A stretch of DNA of 64,000 nt from Oscillatoriales cyanobacterium (GCA_004294385.1 REAP01000029.1:32451-96450), one strand, 5' to 3'; shown: positions 42,901 through 52,428, counted from the stretch's first letter. Translations and numbers: made by a program. Notes: generated by a model from the sequence alone, not told the origin.

Positions 42901-45900
42901 GCAAATGACCCGAACTTGTTAAAACAGAAAAATCAATCGCAATGGCAATCCCAAATTGCTACTCAAAATTCTCAAAGTTTACAGCAGTTATCACAGCAAG
43001 CAGCACAGCAGGAAGGTGCTTTAAATCAGTACGCTCAATTCCTAGAAGCAAGACCAACCAATCTCGGTGAAGAAGGTCTTGATAAGGCTGGTAAAGTGCT
43101 GCAACTTTTGCAACAACAGGCCGCAGAACAAGCAAAGATTGCTGAAAACTATACCAATTTAGCTGCTATTGCTGCGTCGCGCCAACAACAAAATCAAACT
43201 CAAGCTAATTGGCACAATTCTCAAATAAATCGTTGGGAACAAGTAGGTACTAAACGTACAGGTACTTCGGGAAAAAAGACCGAACCTGTTTATGGAACTG
43301 TACACTATCCCGAACATATTGGGCCGCGAGATATGGCTCAACAATTAGCTAATCAAGCAGCTTCGGAGTCGCAAGCTTACGGACAGTTAGCGCAACAAGC
43401 ACAGCAACAAGCAAGCGCGCTGCAAGAACAGGCAAGAAAGTTAGAAACTGGCATTAAAGATTGGCCTGTTTTGAAACAGGGAATTGACTATGAAATTGCG
43501 GCGGATGCGTTACGGTTGCAAGCTGAACAAGATTTGTTGGATTTGCACGATCCGGTACAGCGCCAAAAGTTAGAAACGCTACTTCAAGAAATCTATTTAG
43601 CCGAAAAAGAACTGCAAAGACTGGAAAATGAACAGATTCCCGCGCAACAACAGTTAACCGATATAACCGAAAATCGGTTGAAAGCAAGTCAGGCTAAGTT
43701 AGAGGCAATTCAAGCTGAGAAAGCTGAAGCTGCGAAGAATCTGCAAAACTTCTTAGAAACTGCTGGTTTCTTGTTGCCCTATCGCGAGAGGTTGTTGGCG
43801 GTTGACAAGCAAATTGAGAAGTTAGAATCGGAACAACTGGATGCGTTCAAGACGATGCTGGAGTTGCAGAATCAATTGCAGAAAAATCCTAGCGATAGTT
43901 TGCAGAAACAGTTGGATAACTGGGGAAATTATTTGCAGAATTTAGAGCAAGAATTGGCTTGGGCTAAGTTGCAGCGCGACCAGTTAGCAATGGCTTTGGC
44001 TGATTCGCCGGAACGATTGGCAATAGCTGATTTAATTAAGGATTTAAAACTGGAACAGGAAAAGCTTCAGGCAACCTCACAAGCCACGCAAGGGGCAACC
44101 ACGGGGGGTTTGCCCCTACAGAGATACCTTGATTTTCTGAAAGGTGTGGAAGGTAGTGGGGCGAATTTCTTGGCTGGTTTTGATAATTTAAATAATCGCT
44201 TAACTCAAGGGAAAACTGAGCAAGCAGAAACTGAGAAATCTCTGGCTGCACTCCAGAAAGAATATCGCGAATTGGGTTTGAAGAAAGCCGATTTAGAAAA
44301 ACAGATTCCAGAGAAACAAAAACAAATTGCCGATAAAGACAAGGAAATTGAAGGGACGGAAAGCGCGATCGCCCTAACTAAATCTAGTTTATCGATCCCA
44401 GCAGCACAACTGACGGATATTCCAAGTGCGATCGCTTCTACAGATACCGCAATTCAGCAGCAAAAATCGGCGCTACAAGGCTATCAAAATCAAATTAATC
44501 AAGCCTTTGCGACTGCTAATTCATTGGAACAGCAACGGCAAGCTAATCAAAATGCAGCTAATTACTGGAACGGTCAGGTTTATGTGTTTAATGCAGATGC
44601 TTATCTAGCTTATAACCCTGACGTTGCAAAGGCATTTGGCTGGAACGGACAATTAGCTTACTGGCACTATCTCTCCTATGGCAGATACGAAGGACGATTG
44701 CCTAATCCACAAGCAGCCGTCTATCGAAATAATCATCAAGCTGCTGCTAATTCTTTTGCACAACAGCGAGATTTAGCTACCTCAAATGCACAACAACTGA
44801 ATGCTACTTTGCAGCCTCAAATTGCTGCGGCTCAACAGCAAATAGGCACACTGGAAACAGACAAGAACCTTTTAGTTAAGCTATCAGGATTAAATGCCCA
44901 ACTATCGCAGCAACAACAGCAGCGGGATAATCTTGTCAAAGATTTAGAAAAGCTGAATCAACAAAAAGCTGATACCGAACAAAAACTGATTGACAAATAT
45001 CGAGAAATTGAACTTACCAATCAATACTTGGAGCAAGTTGAAGGTGAAGTCGATCGCCTGCAAAGTCGCCTCGATGTTCTCAATCGAAGTGGTGTTTTAC
45101 AAACTAAGTATCAGCAGGATTGGAACGCATGGCAGCAAGCAAATCAAACTCAAGTAACTGCCACGGAATCTCTATTAGCAACCCGTCAAGCTGGAGCAGC
45201 GGACAGGCAACAATTGGCTGATTTGCAGTCACAATTAAAGCCCGTTCAAGAGAATCTGCAAAAAGGTCGATCGCTCCAAACATCTCTTGCCGGTACTCAA
45301 CAAGCCCTCGCTTTTACCAACCTGCAAATCGGCAACCAAAATTTAGTGATTCAAAGTGCGATCGATAACGATGCTGGACTCGCAGCAGCGGAACGCTCTT
45401 TCTTGAATTTGGCTGATGCAAGTCGGCAAAAAACCTGGTATTGGAATGGCAGTGCTTGGGCTTACAATGCTGGCGAAGCTGCGGCCGCTCGCAGTCATTT
45501 GCAAACAGCTTCATTTATCGCAGATGAGCGGAACAAATTGTGGCAGCGCCGTCAAGAAGCAGCGAAGAAAATTAACGAATTAACTCAGAAAGCCGCCGAG
45601 CAACAGTCACAAATTGCCACTTTTAACTCCCAGTTACAAGCGTTGGGAGGGATGCCGCAACTTGAGGCAGAGTTTAATACGGTGCAAAGTGCGATCGGCA
45701 CTGTGAATCAGCGCTTGCAACCCCTGCAAAGTCAAGAAAAGCAACTGATTCAAACCATCCAAAATGCAGCATCTCAGGCCGCAAATCTGGCCGCAGAACT
45801 GGCACAAACAACTCAATTAAAATCGACCTCACTGCGTCAGTTAATTGGTTTGGGAATGCTTGCTTCTGAATCCGATGTCGATTTCTTTGCTACACAAGTC

Positions 45901-48900
45901 GAGCCGCAAGTCAATACTCATCTGGAAAAATTGCGCGGTCAAGGCCAGGATTTAACAAATCAAATCAATAGCATTAATGAATTAGTTGCTGATTGGGAAC
46001 AGCAACTCGCCAATACAACAGATCCGGTGAGTCAGGAATATCTGAAGAATTTGATTCAACTATCAAAATCTCAGATTAGCAGTTTAGAAGCATTGCAAGC
46101 ATCGAGTCAGACTGCCGCTGACGATTTAGAAAAATTGCTGAAACAAGCAACAGAAGCGCTGATTCCCTTGCGCCAAAAGCAAGAATTAGAAATCCGCCAG
46201 AAGCTAGAAAGCAATGAAAATCGCCTCAATGCTTTGCAGTCTCAGCTAAATTCCGAAAACGCGGCTGAGGCGGCAATTAAAGATGACACTGTGCTAGCTC
46301 ATGCCCAACTTACTGACCAAGTTCGCCAAGATTTAACTAATAGCGTCACCAACACAACTCAAGAGCTATTAGAGGGCAACCCGATGACAAAAAAATTGGG
46401 TGATAATCAGCAAAAATTGTCTGAATCTGTTGATACTTTGATTGCTGAAATTGACAGTCAATTTGCTGACCCCTACGGCGCATATCAGCGGAGTGAGGCG
46501 AATTTGGAGGATGGGATTAAGACTCTTGGGGTTGTAGAAAATCGTGCGGATGCACTGGATACTGCTTTTACTTCTACCGAGCAAGCAATTGAGAAAATTA
46601 AACTCCGCATTAAACAAGATGAAGAGTTGTGGCAAGAAATTGCTCCGATTGCGATGCGTTACGGTGTTGAGTCGCAGGAATTGAAGGATTATCAAGCACA
46701 AATACAGGCAATTCTAGGTTCCAAAACATCTCAGACAGAAATAGATGCAGCTACTAAAGAATTAAGAGCGCAATTCCTCAAAGAGCATCCTGAAAACGGT
46801 ACGGCGATTAATTTGTTGCAAGGGGCAACTTTAGAAGGACGCAGCTCAAATCAGCACATATCCAAATTGTTAAATTCAACGGTGGATACATTGCTGGCTG
46901 CTGATGCTGTCGAAGGGCGAAATCCAAATCAAGCATTATTTGATAAAGCAAAAGCCGAACAAGCCTCCCACGAAGCGCAAGGTTATGCAGCTTTAGCACA
47001 AGCAGCTTGGTACGAACAACGAGCAGCTTATCATTGGTCTGTTAGTCGCAAAAATGGGCCTTACTGGTACGAGCAACGCTGGGTTAAAAGACGCTCTGGA
47101 AAAGGTCATTGGGAGACTGTTACTCATGTTGACCATAATTGGATTCTTTGGAGTCAATATTCACAAATATTTCCCCAGTTGCGGCAACAAGGAATTGCAC
47201 ATCTCGCAGAAGCCGATAAATGGCGCAAGGAAAAAGAGCGCATCGAACCGCTGGCGAAACAGTGGACTGAGGCAAATAATGCGGCCAATGAAGCTCAACC
47301 TCCTGTTACAGAAGCCCGCAATTTCTTTGCACAATTAGAAGAGGCTCGCAAGTCGATTCCTGGTGACAAAATTCAATTAGAATTATTAGAAAATCTGTTG
47401 CCAACGCTGAAGCAACAGTTAGAACAAGCCGAGGCTGAAGCCGCCGCCCAAAATGCTAAAGTGCAGCAAGAATGGGAAGAATACGATACTAATTCTGAGG
47501 AGTATCGGGCCGCTGTTGCTGATATCCTGGAACGTCGCGGGGAACTCAACAAACAAGCCATAGAAACTCAGCAAGAAATTGCTGATGTAGAAAAATGGGT
47601 TGAGCGGCAAAGTGTAGCCCTAGCACCCGAATTAGCAGGCACAAAAGCGCTAATTGATTCCCTGAAACAGCAACAGCAGGCAATTGCTAATCAAATTACC
47701 GAATTTGTCAATCAAGGTGTCACTGTAGACGGTTTGCAAGATTTATACAGCAAAGAAGCACAGTTAAAACAAACCTTGCAGTTACTAACAAATAAAGCTG
47801 CAATTCTCACCGCCCAGCAAACCGCCCTGACCCAAAAACGCACGCTATTAACAGCACAAAACGAGGTAATTATTGCGGAACAAAGGTTACTTGATGCCTA
47901 CACCAAAGACCCCGATGCAGACACTAGCAATTTGCAGCAACAATTGCAAGATGCCCGCGCTGCTTTAGCCGAAGCCCAGCGGTTAGCAGAACAAGCTGAA
48001 GCTGCTAGCAAGATTCTCACCGCACCATTGCAACAATTGAAGGAAGATTTGTTGGTGCAAAATGACGAACATCTCAAGCTAGCGAGGGAAAATCAAAACA
48101 TTCTGAAAGCGTTAGTAGAAGCTACTCAGGCGAATGCTAACTACACCATTCAAGCAGCACAAAAGCAGCAAGAAGTCAATAACTTTGAGTTCCAGATTTT
48201 GCAGCGATTGCAGCAAGCAACTGACGCGGGTTTCAAAGAAGCGAAAGCGCTGTTAGATGTGGCCAAGAACAACGACATGGCGACGGCAGCAGAGATTTAC
48301 TATCGCGATTACAGCGACTTAGCGAGCGATCGAGGTAGCAAAAGCAGTCCCGGTTTAGCGCAGCCTCAAGACCGAATCTTAGCCGATCGATACTATCAGG
48401 AAATGCTGAATAACCGGGAGTTGCAGCGTCGCGCTCGATCGCAAGCAGATGCCTTTGGTGCAGCGAGAAAAACTGCTGAAGCACAGATAAAAACGCTGCA
48501 AGCACAGCAAGAAACGGCTGCTAAATTGTTGAGCGATTTAAATGACAAAATTGCAACTACCCAGGAGGAAAAGGAGAAAAAAGAGCAAGAATTAGCCATT
48601 GCTCAAGCGCGTCTGGATGGCATTACTCGCATCCGCGAACAAACGGAACAAACCTTTATTCAGTTAGTAACGATCGAAAAACTGAATTTAGCCCAAGCGC
48701 AATTAGAGCAAGAAATTGCCGAATCGCGGCAGAAGGGAATTGATGAAGCAGTCCAAGCGAGGATGGAGCGAGACAGACTAGAAACGGAACGTCAGAGAAC
48801 AGAAACTGTTGCCAAAATCGAATTGTTGCGGCAACTGCAAGCGGAGGATAATTTGCGGCAAGCATTAAATCAGGGGCGGGGAAATCTGGGAATGACTACC

Positions 48901-51654
48901 CTCGAAGCAACGGACGATCCGGTGCAATTGCAAACACAATTAGCGGGACTTCTCGCATCGCTGAAAGATTTGGAAACTCAGCAGCAATCTGATTTTCCAG
49001 CGAATTTGAAGGCGTTATTAGCAGAAGCGCGGGGCGATATTCATGAAGCGCTGCAAGGGAAAGAAGCGGCGAATATTCAGGAAAATCTGCTGAAGGCAAT
49101 GGACGGTTTGATCGGGCAAATTGATCTGCACAAAACTGAGATAAGTCGCATCGATCTAGAGGAACAGTGGGATACTCAGTTGTTGCAAACTGCCCAAACT
49201 GATTTGCAAGGTGCTTCTCAACAATTGTTGAAAGAGTTGCAGCGTGCTGAGGAATTATCGGGTGAAAAGCAGGTGATTGAGCCGCTGTATATGGATGCTT
49301 TGACTAAGGTTGCTTATGCAGAACAAGCGGTGAGTATTTCTGAGGATTTGGCTAAGCAGTCGAAGGAGATGTTGGAGCAAATTATTAAGCAGCGGATTGC
49401 GGAACGGAAGGCGCGGAAGAAGGCTTTTTGGAATAAGATTTTGGGTATTGTCTCAACTGTTTTGTCGCTCGTTGGTGCGGTTCTGACTTTTATTCCTGGT
49501 GCTAATTTGGTAGGTCTGGCTTTGGGTGCGATCGGTGGTGCTATTAATGTGGTGCAAGCTGCTATTAATGGCGACTGGATGGGAGCGATCTTTGGTGCAG
49601 TAATGGCTGGTGCGAGTTTTATCGGCGGTGCGATCGGCAACGGACTCAAAGCAGGTCAGGCAATGGTTATGGGTATGACTAAAGCCGTCGCTCAAAAAAT
49701 TTTCACCACTATAAAAGCTTTCCAATCTTTGGCTTCAGGTGCTTTCAATGGCGTGCGAAATCTCTTGTCTGGTGACAAGATTATGGGTTTCCTGCAAATC
49801 ATGGGTGGACTTGCTGGTGCTGCTACCAGTGGTATTTCTGGCTTCGTTCAAGGTGGATTAAATGGCCTGAGTGACCTTGGAAAATTTGGCTACAAAGTGT
49901 TAGAGTCCCTATCCAAAGCTCCCACTTTAATTTATGGCGGCATTAAAGCGATTCAATCAGGAGATTGGGTTAGCGGAATTGGTAACATGATTAAAGGTGT
50001 TATCTCGTTAGGGAAAATTTGGACGAATGATTTTAATGATGGTAGTGAATCTCCAGGGGAGAAAATTGCCAACATCTTAGAAAACGTTAGTTCTGTTGGT
50101 ATCGGTGTTAGCAAGTTTATCACTGGTGGTTTAGAGGGAGTGTTAGCTGGTTTAGGGGATATTTTGGATGGGTTGGGGGATGATATTCAGAAGTGGGTTG
50201 ATAATTTATTAGCTAACTGTGATTGTCCACCTATCGGAAAAAATGAGGAAGAGCTAACAAAAGAAACAGAGTCAATACTTGAAAAAATTTGGGCTGAAAC
50301 TGAAATTTTGCCAGATGCTGAAAGGGATGCACGCCGAGTTAAGCTTCTAGCTGAGTCTTTAAATGGTGCTTCTCCTGAGTTGCAAGCCTCCGTAATTAGT
50401 CGGCTGAAGAAAACAGAGATGCAAGCAAATGTTCTCCAAAGTCTACCAGTGGAGCAACAAAGCGATGCTTTTCAGCATTTACCAGTAGAAACTAAAAAAG
50501 TGTGGGCTAAGGCCGCTCTAAAACCTCAATTGGAAAAATTCCAAGAAACTCCAGAATATCAAAATCTAAGCAAAGAGTTAAGCACTTTAGGAAAAGATTA
50601 TTCTGCTTTCATCGGATCTAATGCAAATCTTGCTGGTCACGTTGAGGCGACTTTTGAAATTCAAGATACTTCATTAAGCAAGAAGGCTTGGTCTTTTGTC
50701 TGGGGAACTTTACAGGGAGAATACAACAGAGATCCATCGATGCCACAGATTATTCTTGGTGTTGTGCTTGATTCATTGCCAATCATTGGACAAATAAAAG
50801 CTATTTCAGATGTAAGTTTTTACATTAAAGAATTTTCAACTAACCCAGAGGCAATGAAAGATCCCTGGAACTGGGTTGGATTGATAGGTGCTGGTGCAGG
50901 TGCAATTCCTGTCGCTGGCGGTGTTCTTAAAAAAGGTTTTGAGGTTATCGAACAAGCTGGTAAGCATGGAGATGACGTTTTAATAGCTATTCGCAAGGTT
51001 TTAGGCATCAAAGAAACTGAAACTATTGAGTTGATCATCAAGCATTGGGATGAATTAGCTGAGAAATCGGAAAAACTTTTTAACAAGTCTGTAGATTTAC
51101 TTGCTGATGGTTTGAGAAAAGCTGATGAACTGATTCCTTCTCCATCTTTGGCTGGTGGAGTTTCAGGAAAGCTCCCTGGTCTTCTTTCAGATGCCGCAGA
51201 TCGAGTTGAACTCTCGAAGCCACTACTTCGTGACAAGCTCAATCAAGCTTCTGCTCAAGTTAAAGGAGCTTTAAGTGACTTAAAAAAATCGATTGAGATC
51301 CCAAGAAGTTATCTTACTGCTGAAGCTGCGAGAAACGCTGCTCTCAAAGAAATTGGTGATTTGGGACACGATCAAGTAGCTATAATTGGTACGCTTGAAA
51401 AGTCCAAAGGTTATGGAAAAATTCTTGGGTTTGAGTCAGTTGATAGTACAAGAGGGTTCAGAATTGATTACGATCCAAATAAAGGGTTGCACTACAATTG
51501 GTATGACTATTCCCAAGGTAAAACACATACTGGTTTTGCGAGGAAAGGATCTGAGGAGATTGTAGGAGGAACTGAGGAAGACTTTATCAAGATGATAGAT
51601 CAACTCAATGAAGGTAGAAGTTTAAACCAAATAGACATTAAGTCTGGTCGCTAA
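39565..51654 (+). CDS. giant modular protein: DUF4114, subtilisin-like domain, coiled coil, C-terminal toxin-like module
   Basis: This 4,029-residue 3' part has no start of its own; it continues the frame of 37291-39348 past two frameshifts. Order, in residues from 39565: repeats 1-125; family A repeat-derived peptide 131-153; second DUF4114 about 212-386; Ig/cadherin-like 419-510; subtilisin-like domain 640-865 with D644, H650, N742 and S802 (GTSRSAS); coiled coil rich in Gln/Ala/Glu about 895-3290. The coiled coil is broken by a YLAYNPDVAKAF...HYLSYGRYEGRLP module (1673-1714) and a Trp/Arg-rich patch (about 2500-2532). Hydrophobic Gly/Ala-rich segments at 3286-3545 and 3735-3792 follow. The last about 115 residues contain GFRIDYDPNKGLHYNWYDYS, resembling C-terminal modules of polymorphic toxins. 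Function as surface effector is inferred. Confidence 0.8.
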   Translation: MVKIEEDKKAIAPISPGTESVSKTEVVTSDKAVTPAVKIEEDKKAIAPVSPAAESVDKTEVTTSQTTVTPVEKIEEDKKADKTAVVTSETSIKPVVEIAEDKKAIAPISPAAESVDKTEVTTSTKITHEGSETGFLSTNTSSQPTDSVKNPVSLVEVPESFLTEPQTKTNTTQSTVETTNAQNPVILPTPEVPQSKLDIPANNSLSNLTPGVWTVDKTGQVSFDFLVDAGFYEGEIAIVNLSGMEQYPLNSDAFKQEAIKRALSSSELGHVVIRDRLEGARFSGEFGEPNVNSGAYQGIKTFAMPPGAKFAVMLVPNGTVQEISESPSLWQDKTPLFSIPAANPESQVMLADFTGKGNTFAWEDIPGNQADSDFNDLIFAIDGATANLPELAANVNANTQWLDSKSGNEILTKALVNDRAPAIKPVADVALTPAQPTRTIDLAQVFVDPEASTLKYEVVEGNSPSLAVSLQGNNLQLTGLPQSGVTDVVIRATDAAGNSVIHNFSATNSNLSTESITAVNNALTDFTKVINQNSQSFSEALSTDAAAESLENLATLLEQYPDALPLFNNPDSLAKLGISDSNIPTIRQLLQSPEVAAEFGLSVSLGEALSHPDSTGFDEFLLNADEAIYLLPSDAQQPKVGFIDFTEGEHVQRVTSAFSSINSLANYDTFTIDRGDWAEQLRRFVDGVKESGENRAIANLSFDLSQLDDIGITTRYELTPEEQAAIQYARENNVLLVVSAGNTGGMMSALGAASKIFDNIITVGAVNQFESKTDYSAYGNGLDLMAPGGSWANDANAFVGTSRSASYVTAAASLVWAANPALSLTQVKQLLIDTAADLNTPGWDKETGAGLVDVKSAIDRALSLEPKPLEPVKPGMQVSLFSGEGRVETLARAASEPTQKAISELEKAQQDLLKQWQVLADLGNPELTLSDLQDDSVQKIADALNKYREVSTKAGITDAHNQQRVEELALATSHYLIENDRLQKLLAQRNELEDRLAKLGENKSALEAENQKLLEGIQAQIAKAETDLAKAQAKLLNPFANVGDNLQTDPAPWREAANKQQEFASNFQEQAAIQNAEATRLSAISNSINPLRWQPVGSEKGRSGRRREIWGMANDPNLLKQKNQSQWQSQIATQNSQSLQQLSQQAAQQEGALNQYAQFLEARPTNLGEEGLDKAGKVLQLLQQQAAEQAKIAENYTNLAAIAASRQQQNQTQANWHNSQINRWEQVGTKRTGTSGKKTEPVYGTVHYPEHIGPRDMAQQLANQAASESQAYGQLAQQAQQQASALQEQARKLETGIKDWPVLKQGIDYEIAADALRLQAEQDLLDLHDPVQRQKLETLLQEIYLAEKELQRLENEQIPAQQQLTDITENRLKASQAKLEAIQAEKAEAAKNLQNFLETAGFLLPYRERLLAVDKQIEKLESEQLDAFKTMLELQNQLQKNPSDSLQKQLDNWGNYLQNLEQELAWAKLQRDQLAMALADSPERLAIADLIKDLKLEQEKLQATSQATQGATTGGLPLQRYLDFLKGVEGSGANFLAGFDNLNNRLTQGKTEQAETEKSLAALQKEYRELGLKKADLEKQIPEKQKQIADKDKEIEGTESAIALTKSSLSIPAAQLTDIPSAIASTDTAIQQQKSALQGYQNQINQAFATANSLEQQRQANQNAANYWNGQVYVFNADAYLAYNPDVAKAFGWNGQLAYWHYLSYGRYEGRLPNPQAAVYRNNHQAAANSFAQQRDLATSNAQQLNATLQPQIAAAQQQIGTLETDKNLLVKLSGLNAQLSQQQQQRDNLVKDLEKLNQQKADTEQKLIDKYREIELTNQYLEQVEGEVDRLQSRLDVLNRSGVLQTKYQQDWNAWQQANQTQVTATESLLATRQAGAADRQQLADLQSQLKPVQENLQKGRSLQTSLAGTQQALAFTNLQIGNQNLVIQSAIDNDAGLAAAERSFLNLADASRQKTWYWNGSAWAYNAGEAAAARSHLQTASFIADERNKLWQRRQEAAKKINELTQKAAEQQSQIATFNSQLQALGGMPQLEAEFNTVQSAIGTVNQRLQPLQSQEKQLIQTIQNAASQAANLAAELAQTTQLKSTSLRQLIGLGMLASESDVDFFATQVEPQVNTHLEKLRGQGQDLTNQINSINELVADWEQQLANTTDPVSQEYLKNLIQLSKSQISSLEALQASSQTAADDLEKLLKQATEALIPLRQKQELEIRQKLESNENRLNALQSQLNSENAAEAAIKDDTVLAHAQLTDQVRQDLTNSVTNTTQELLEGNPMTKKLGDNQQKLSESVDTLIAEIDSQFADPYGAYQRSEANLEDGIKTLGVVENRADALDTAFTSTEQAIEKIKLRIKQDEELWQEIAPIAMRYGVESQELKDYQAQIQAILGSKTSQTEIDAATKELRAQFLKEHPENGTAINLLQGATLEGRSSNQHISKLLNSTVDTLLAADAVEGRNPNQALFDKAKAEQASHEAQGYAALAQAAWYEQRAAYHWSVSRKNGPYWYEQRWVKRRSGKGHWETVTHVDHNWILWSQYSQIFPQLRQQGIAHLAEADKWRKEKERIEPLAKQWTEANNAANEAQPPVTEARNFFAQLEEARKSIPGDKIQLELLENLLPTLKQQLEQAEAEAAAQNAKVQQEWEEYDTNSEEYRAAVADILERRGELNKQAIETQQEIADVEKWVERQSVALAPELAGTKALIDSLKQQQQAIANQITEFVNQGVTVDGLQDLYSKEAQLKQTLQLLTNKAAILTAQQTALTQKRTLLTAQNEVIIAEQRLLDAYTKDPDADTSNLQQQLQDARAALAEAQRLAEQAEAASKILTAPLQQLKEDLLVQNDEHLKLARENQNILKALVEATQANANYTIQAAQKQQEVNNFEFQILQRLQQATDAGFKEAKALLDVAKNNDMATAAEIYYRDYSDLASDRGSKSSPGLAQPQDRILADRYYQEMLNNRELQRRARSQADAFGAARKTAEAQIKTLQAQQETAAKLLSDLNDKIATTQEEKEKKEQELAIAQARLDGITRIREQTEQTFIQLVTIEKLNLAQAQLEQEIAESRQKGIDEAVQARMERDRLETERQRTETVAKIELLRQLQAEDNLRQALNQGRGNLGMTTLEATDDPVQLQTQLAGLLASLKDLETQQQSDFPANLKALLAEARGDIHEALQGKEAANIQENLLKAMDGLIGQIDLHKTEISRIDLEEQWDTQLLQTAQTDLQGASQQLLKELQRAEELSGEKQVIEPLYMDALTKVAYAEQAVSISEDLAKQSKEMLEQIIKQRIAERKARKKAFWNKILGIVSTVLSLVGAVLTFIPGANLVGLALGAIGGAINVVQAAINGDWMGAIFGAVMAGASFIGGAIGNGLKAGQAMVMGMTKAVAQKIFTTIKAFQSLASGAFNGVRNLLSGDKIMGFLQIMGGLAGAATSGISGFVQGGLNGLSDLGKFGYKVLESLSKAPTLIYGGIKAIQSGDWVSGIGNMIKGVISLGKIWTNDFNDGSESPGEKIANILENVSSVGIGVSKFITGGLEGVLAGLGDILDGLGDDIQKWVDNLLANCDCPPIGKNEEELTKETESILEKIWAETEILPDAERDARRVKLLAESLNGASPELQASVISRLKKTEMQANVLQSLPVEQQSDAFQHLPVETKKVWAKAALKPQLEKFQETPEYQNLSKELSTLGKDYSAFIGSNANLAGHVEATFEIQDTSLSKKAWSFVWGTLQGEYNRDPSMPQIILGVVLDSLPIIGQIKAISDVSFYIKEFSTNPEAMKDPWNWVGLIGAGAGAIPVAGGVLKKGFEVIEQAGKHGDDVLIAIRKVLGIKETETIELIIKHWDELAEKSEKLFNKSVDLLADGLRKADELIPSPSLAGGVSGKLPGLLSDAADRVELSKPLLRDKLNQASAQVKGALSDLKKSIEIPRSYLTAEAARNAALKEIGDLGHDQVAIIGTLEKSKGYGKILGFESVDSTRGFRIDYDPNKGLHYNWYDYSQGKTHTGFARKGSEEIVGGTEEDFIKMIDQLNEGRSLNQIDIKSGR
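39957..40023. repeat. dispersed inverted repeat family A, copy 4, read as protein
   Basis: AGAAACCGGGTTTTT (39957-39971) and AAAAAACCCGGTTTCT (40008-40023) with normal spacing, lying entirely in the open frame of the giant gene and encoding about 22 residues (SETGFLSTNTSSQPTDS and so on). Confidence 0.88.
44083..44122. repeat. dispersed inverted repeat (AGGGGCAACC...GGTTTGCCCCT) inside giant gene
   Basis: GCAAGGGGCAACCACGGGGGGTTTGCCCCTACAG is a palindromic element of the GTAGGGGC type known between cyanobacterial genes. Here it encodes QGATTGGLPLQ within the coiled-coil region and interrupts the heptads. Confidence 0.75.
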
Positions 51655-51722
51655 CAAGAAAGGAAGCGATCGCCCTTCCCCACTGCTCCACCCCAAATCT
51701 CATCAATAAATCCGAGGTAATT

Positions 51723-51929
51723 ATGTCTTCTCAAAACATCCTGCAACAAATCAAAAAACTCCCACTCCCTTTTACAAGCGAGTCTCGATCCGCCTTTGCA
51801 CCCTACGCGATCGCCCTTACCAAAAAATCCAACAAACAGAAGCCTTTGCGATCGCCCCTAATTCCTTCAACTTATCGCACACAAAAGAGGTATAAGCCGA
51901 TGATTTATTTGCCAATTACTCAAGTCTAG
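51723..51929 (+). CDS. small hypothetical ORF after giant gene
   Basis: The 68-codon frame follows a plausible ribosome-binding site (CCGAGGTAATTATG), 69 bp after the giant gene. The product is basic, rich in Ser and Pro, with no recognisable domain. Two HIP1 sites lie inside it. If the giant gene is a toxin, an immunity gene would be expected here; this ORF is too short and too basic to assign. It may be a fragment or not coding at all. Confidence 0.3.
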   Translation: MSSQNILQQIKKLPLPFTSESRSAFAPYAIALTKKSNKQKPLRSPLIPSTYRTQKRYKPMIYLPITQV

Positions 51930-51978
51930 ATCGAAGTGCGATCGCCTCCTTCCAAAAGATGTGCGATCGCCCTTTTCC

Positions 51979-52044
51979 CAGAAACCGGGTTTCTCCAATA
52001 ACTTTTGCATCCCACCGAAATATTTAGGAAGAAACCCGGTTTCT
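51979..52044. repeat. dispersed inverted repeat family A, copy 5
   Basis: AGAAACCGGGTTTCT...AGAAACCCGGTTTCT. The inner sequence (CCAATAACTTTTGCATCCCACCG...) is nearly the same as copy 6 at 52761, so the two arose from a common local source. Confidence 0.88.
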
Positions 52045-52123
52045 CGATTCACGCGATCGCCCTCTTAAGTCAGCAGCTTAATTAAGTTAGAAATTGAATC
52101 TGGGCAAATTTTCCAAAGAATGC

Positions 52124-52129
52124 TATAAT
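52124..52129 (+). promoter_or_regulatory. extended -10 (TGC-TATAAT) before ParD/ParE pair
   Basis: TGCTATAAT at 52121-52129, 33 bp before the antitoxin start, fits an extended -10 promoter. No clear -35 is seen. Confidence 0.4.
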
Positions 52130-52161
52130 CTAAGCTAGATTTAATCCGGGAATCAAGACCT

Positions 52162-52428
52162 ATGAACATCACCTTAAAACCCGAACAATCCGAGTTAATC
52201 CAACAAAAACTCAACAGTGGTAAATACAATAATGCTGAAGAAGTAATTGCCGAAGCATTACAATTATTATATCAACGCGATCGAGAATATGAAACTTGGG
52301 TAGAAGAAACACGGGGAAAAGTAGATATGGCTATTGAAGAACTCAGACGCGGCGAAGGAATTGACGGAGATGTAGTTATCGCTCAATTGAAAGAAAAATT
52401 ACGTCAAGCGCGTCAGAGTCAACCATGA
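52162..52428 (+). CDS. ParD-like type II antitoxin
   Basis: The 88-residue protein is a ribbon-helix-helix antitoxin of the ParD family: a beta strand (NITLKPEQSELIQQKL) followed by YNNAEEVIAEALQLLYQRD and a helical acidic C-terminus (WVEETRGKVDMAIEELRRGEGIDGD) that would bind the toxin. The gene overlaps the toxin gene by 4 bp (ATGA), the usual translational coupling. It likely represses its own promoter through the N-terminal domain (family knowledge). Confidence 0.88.
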   Translation: MNITLKPEQSELIQQKLNSGKYNNAEEVIAEALQLLYQRDREYETWVEETRGKVDMAIEELRRGEGIDGDVVIAQLKEKLRQARQSQP

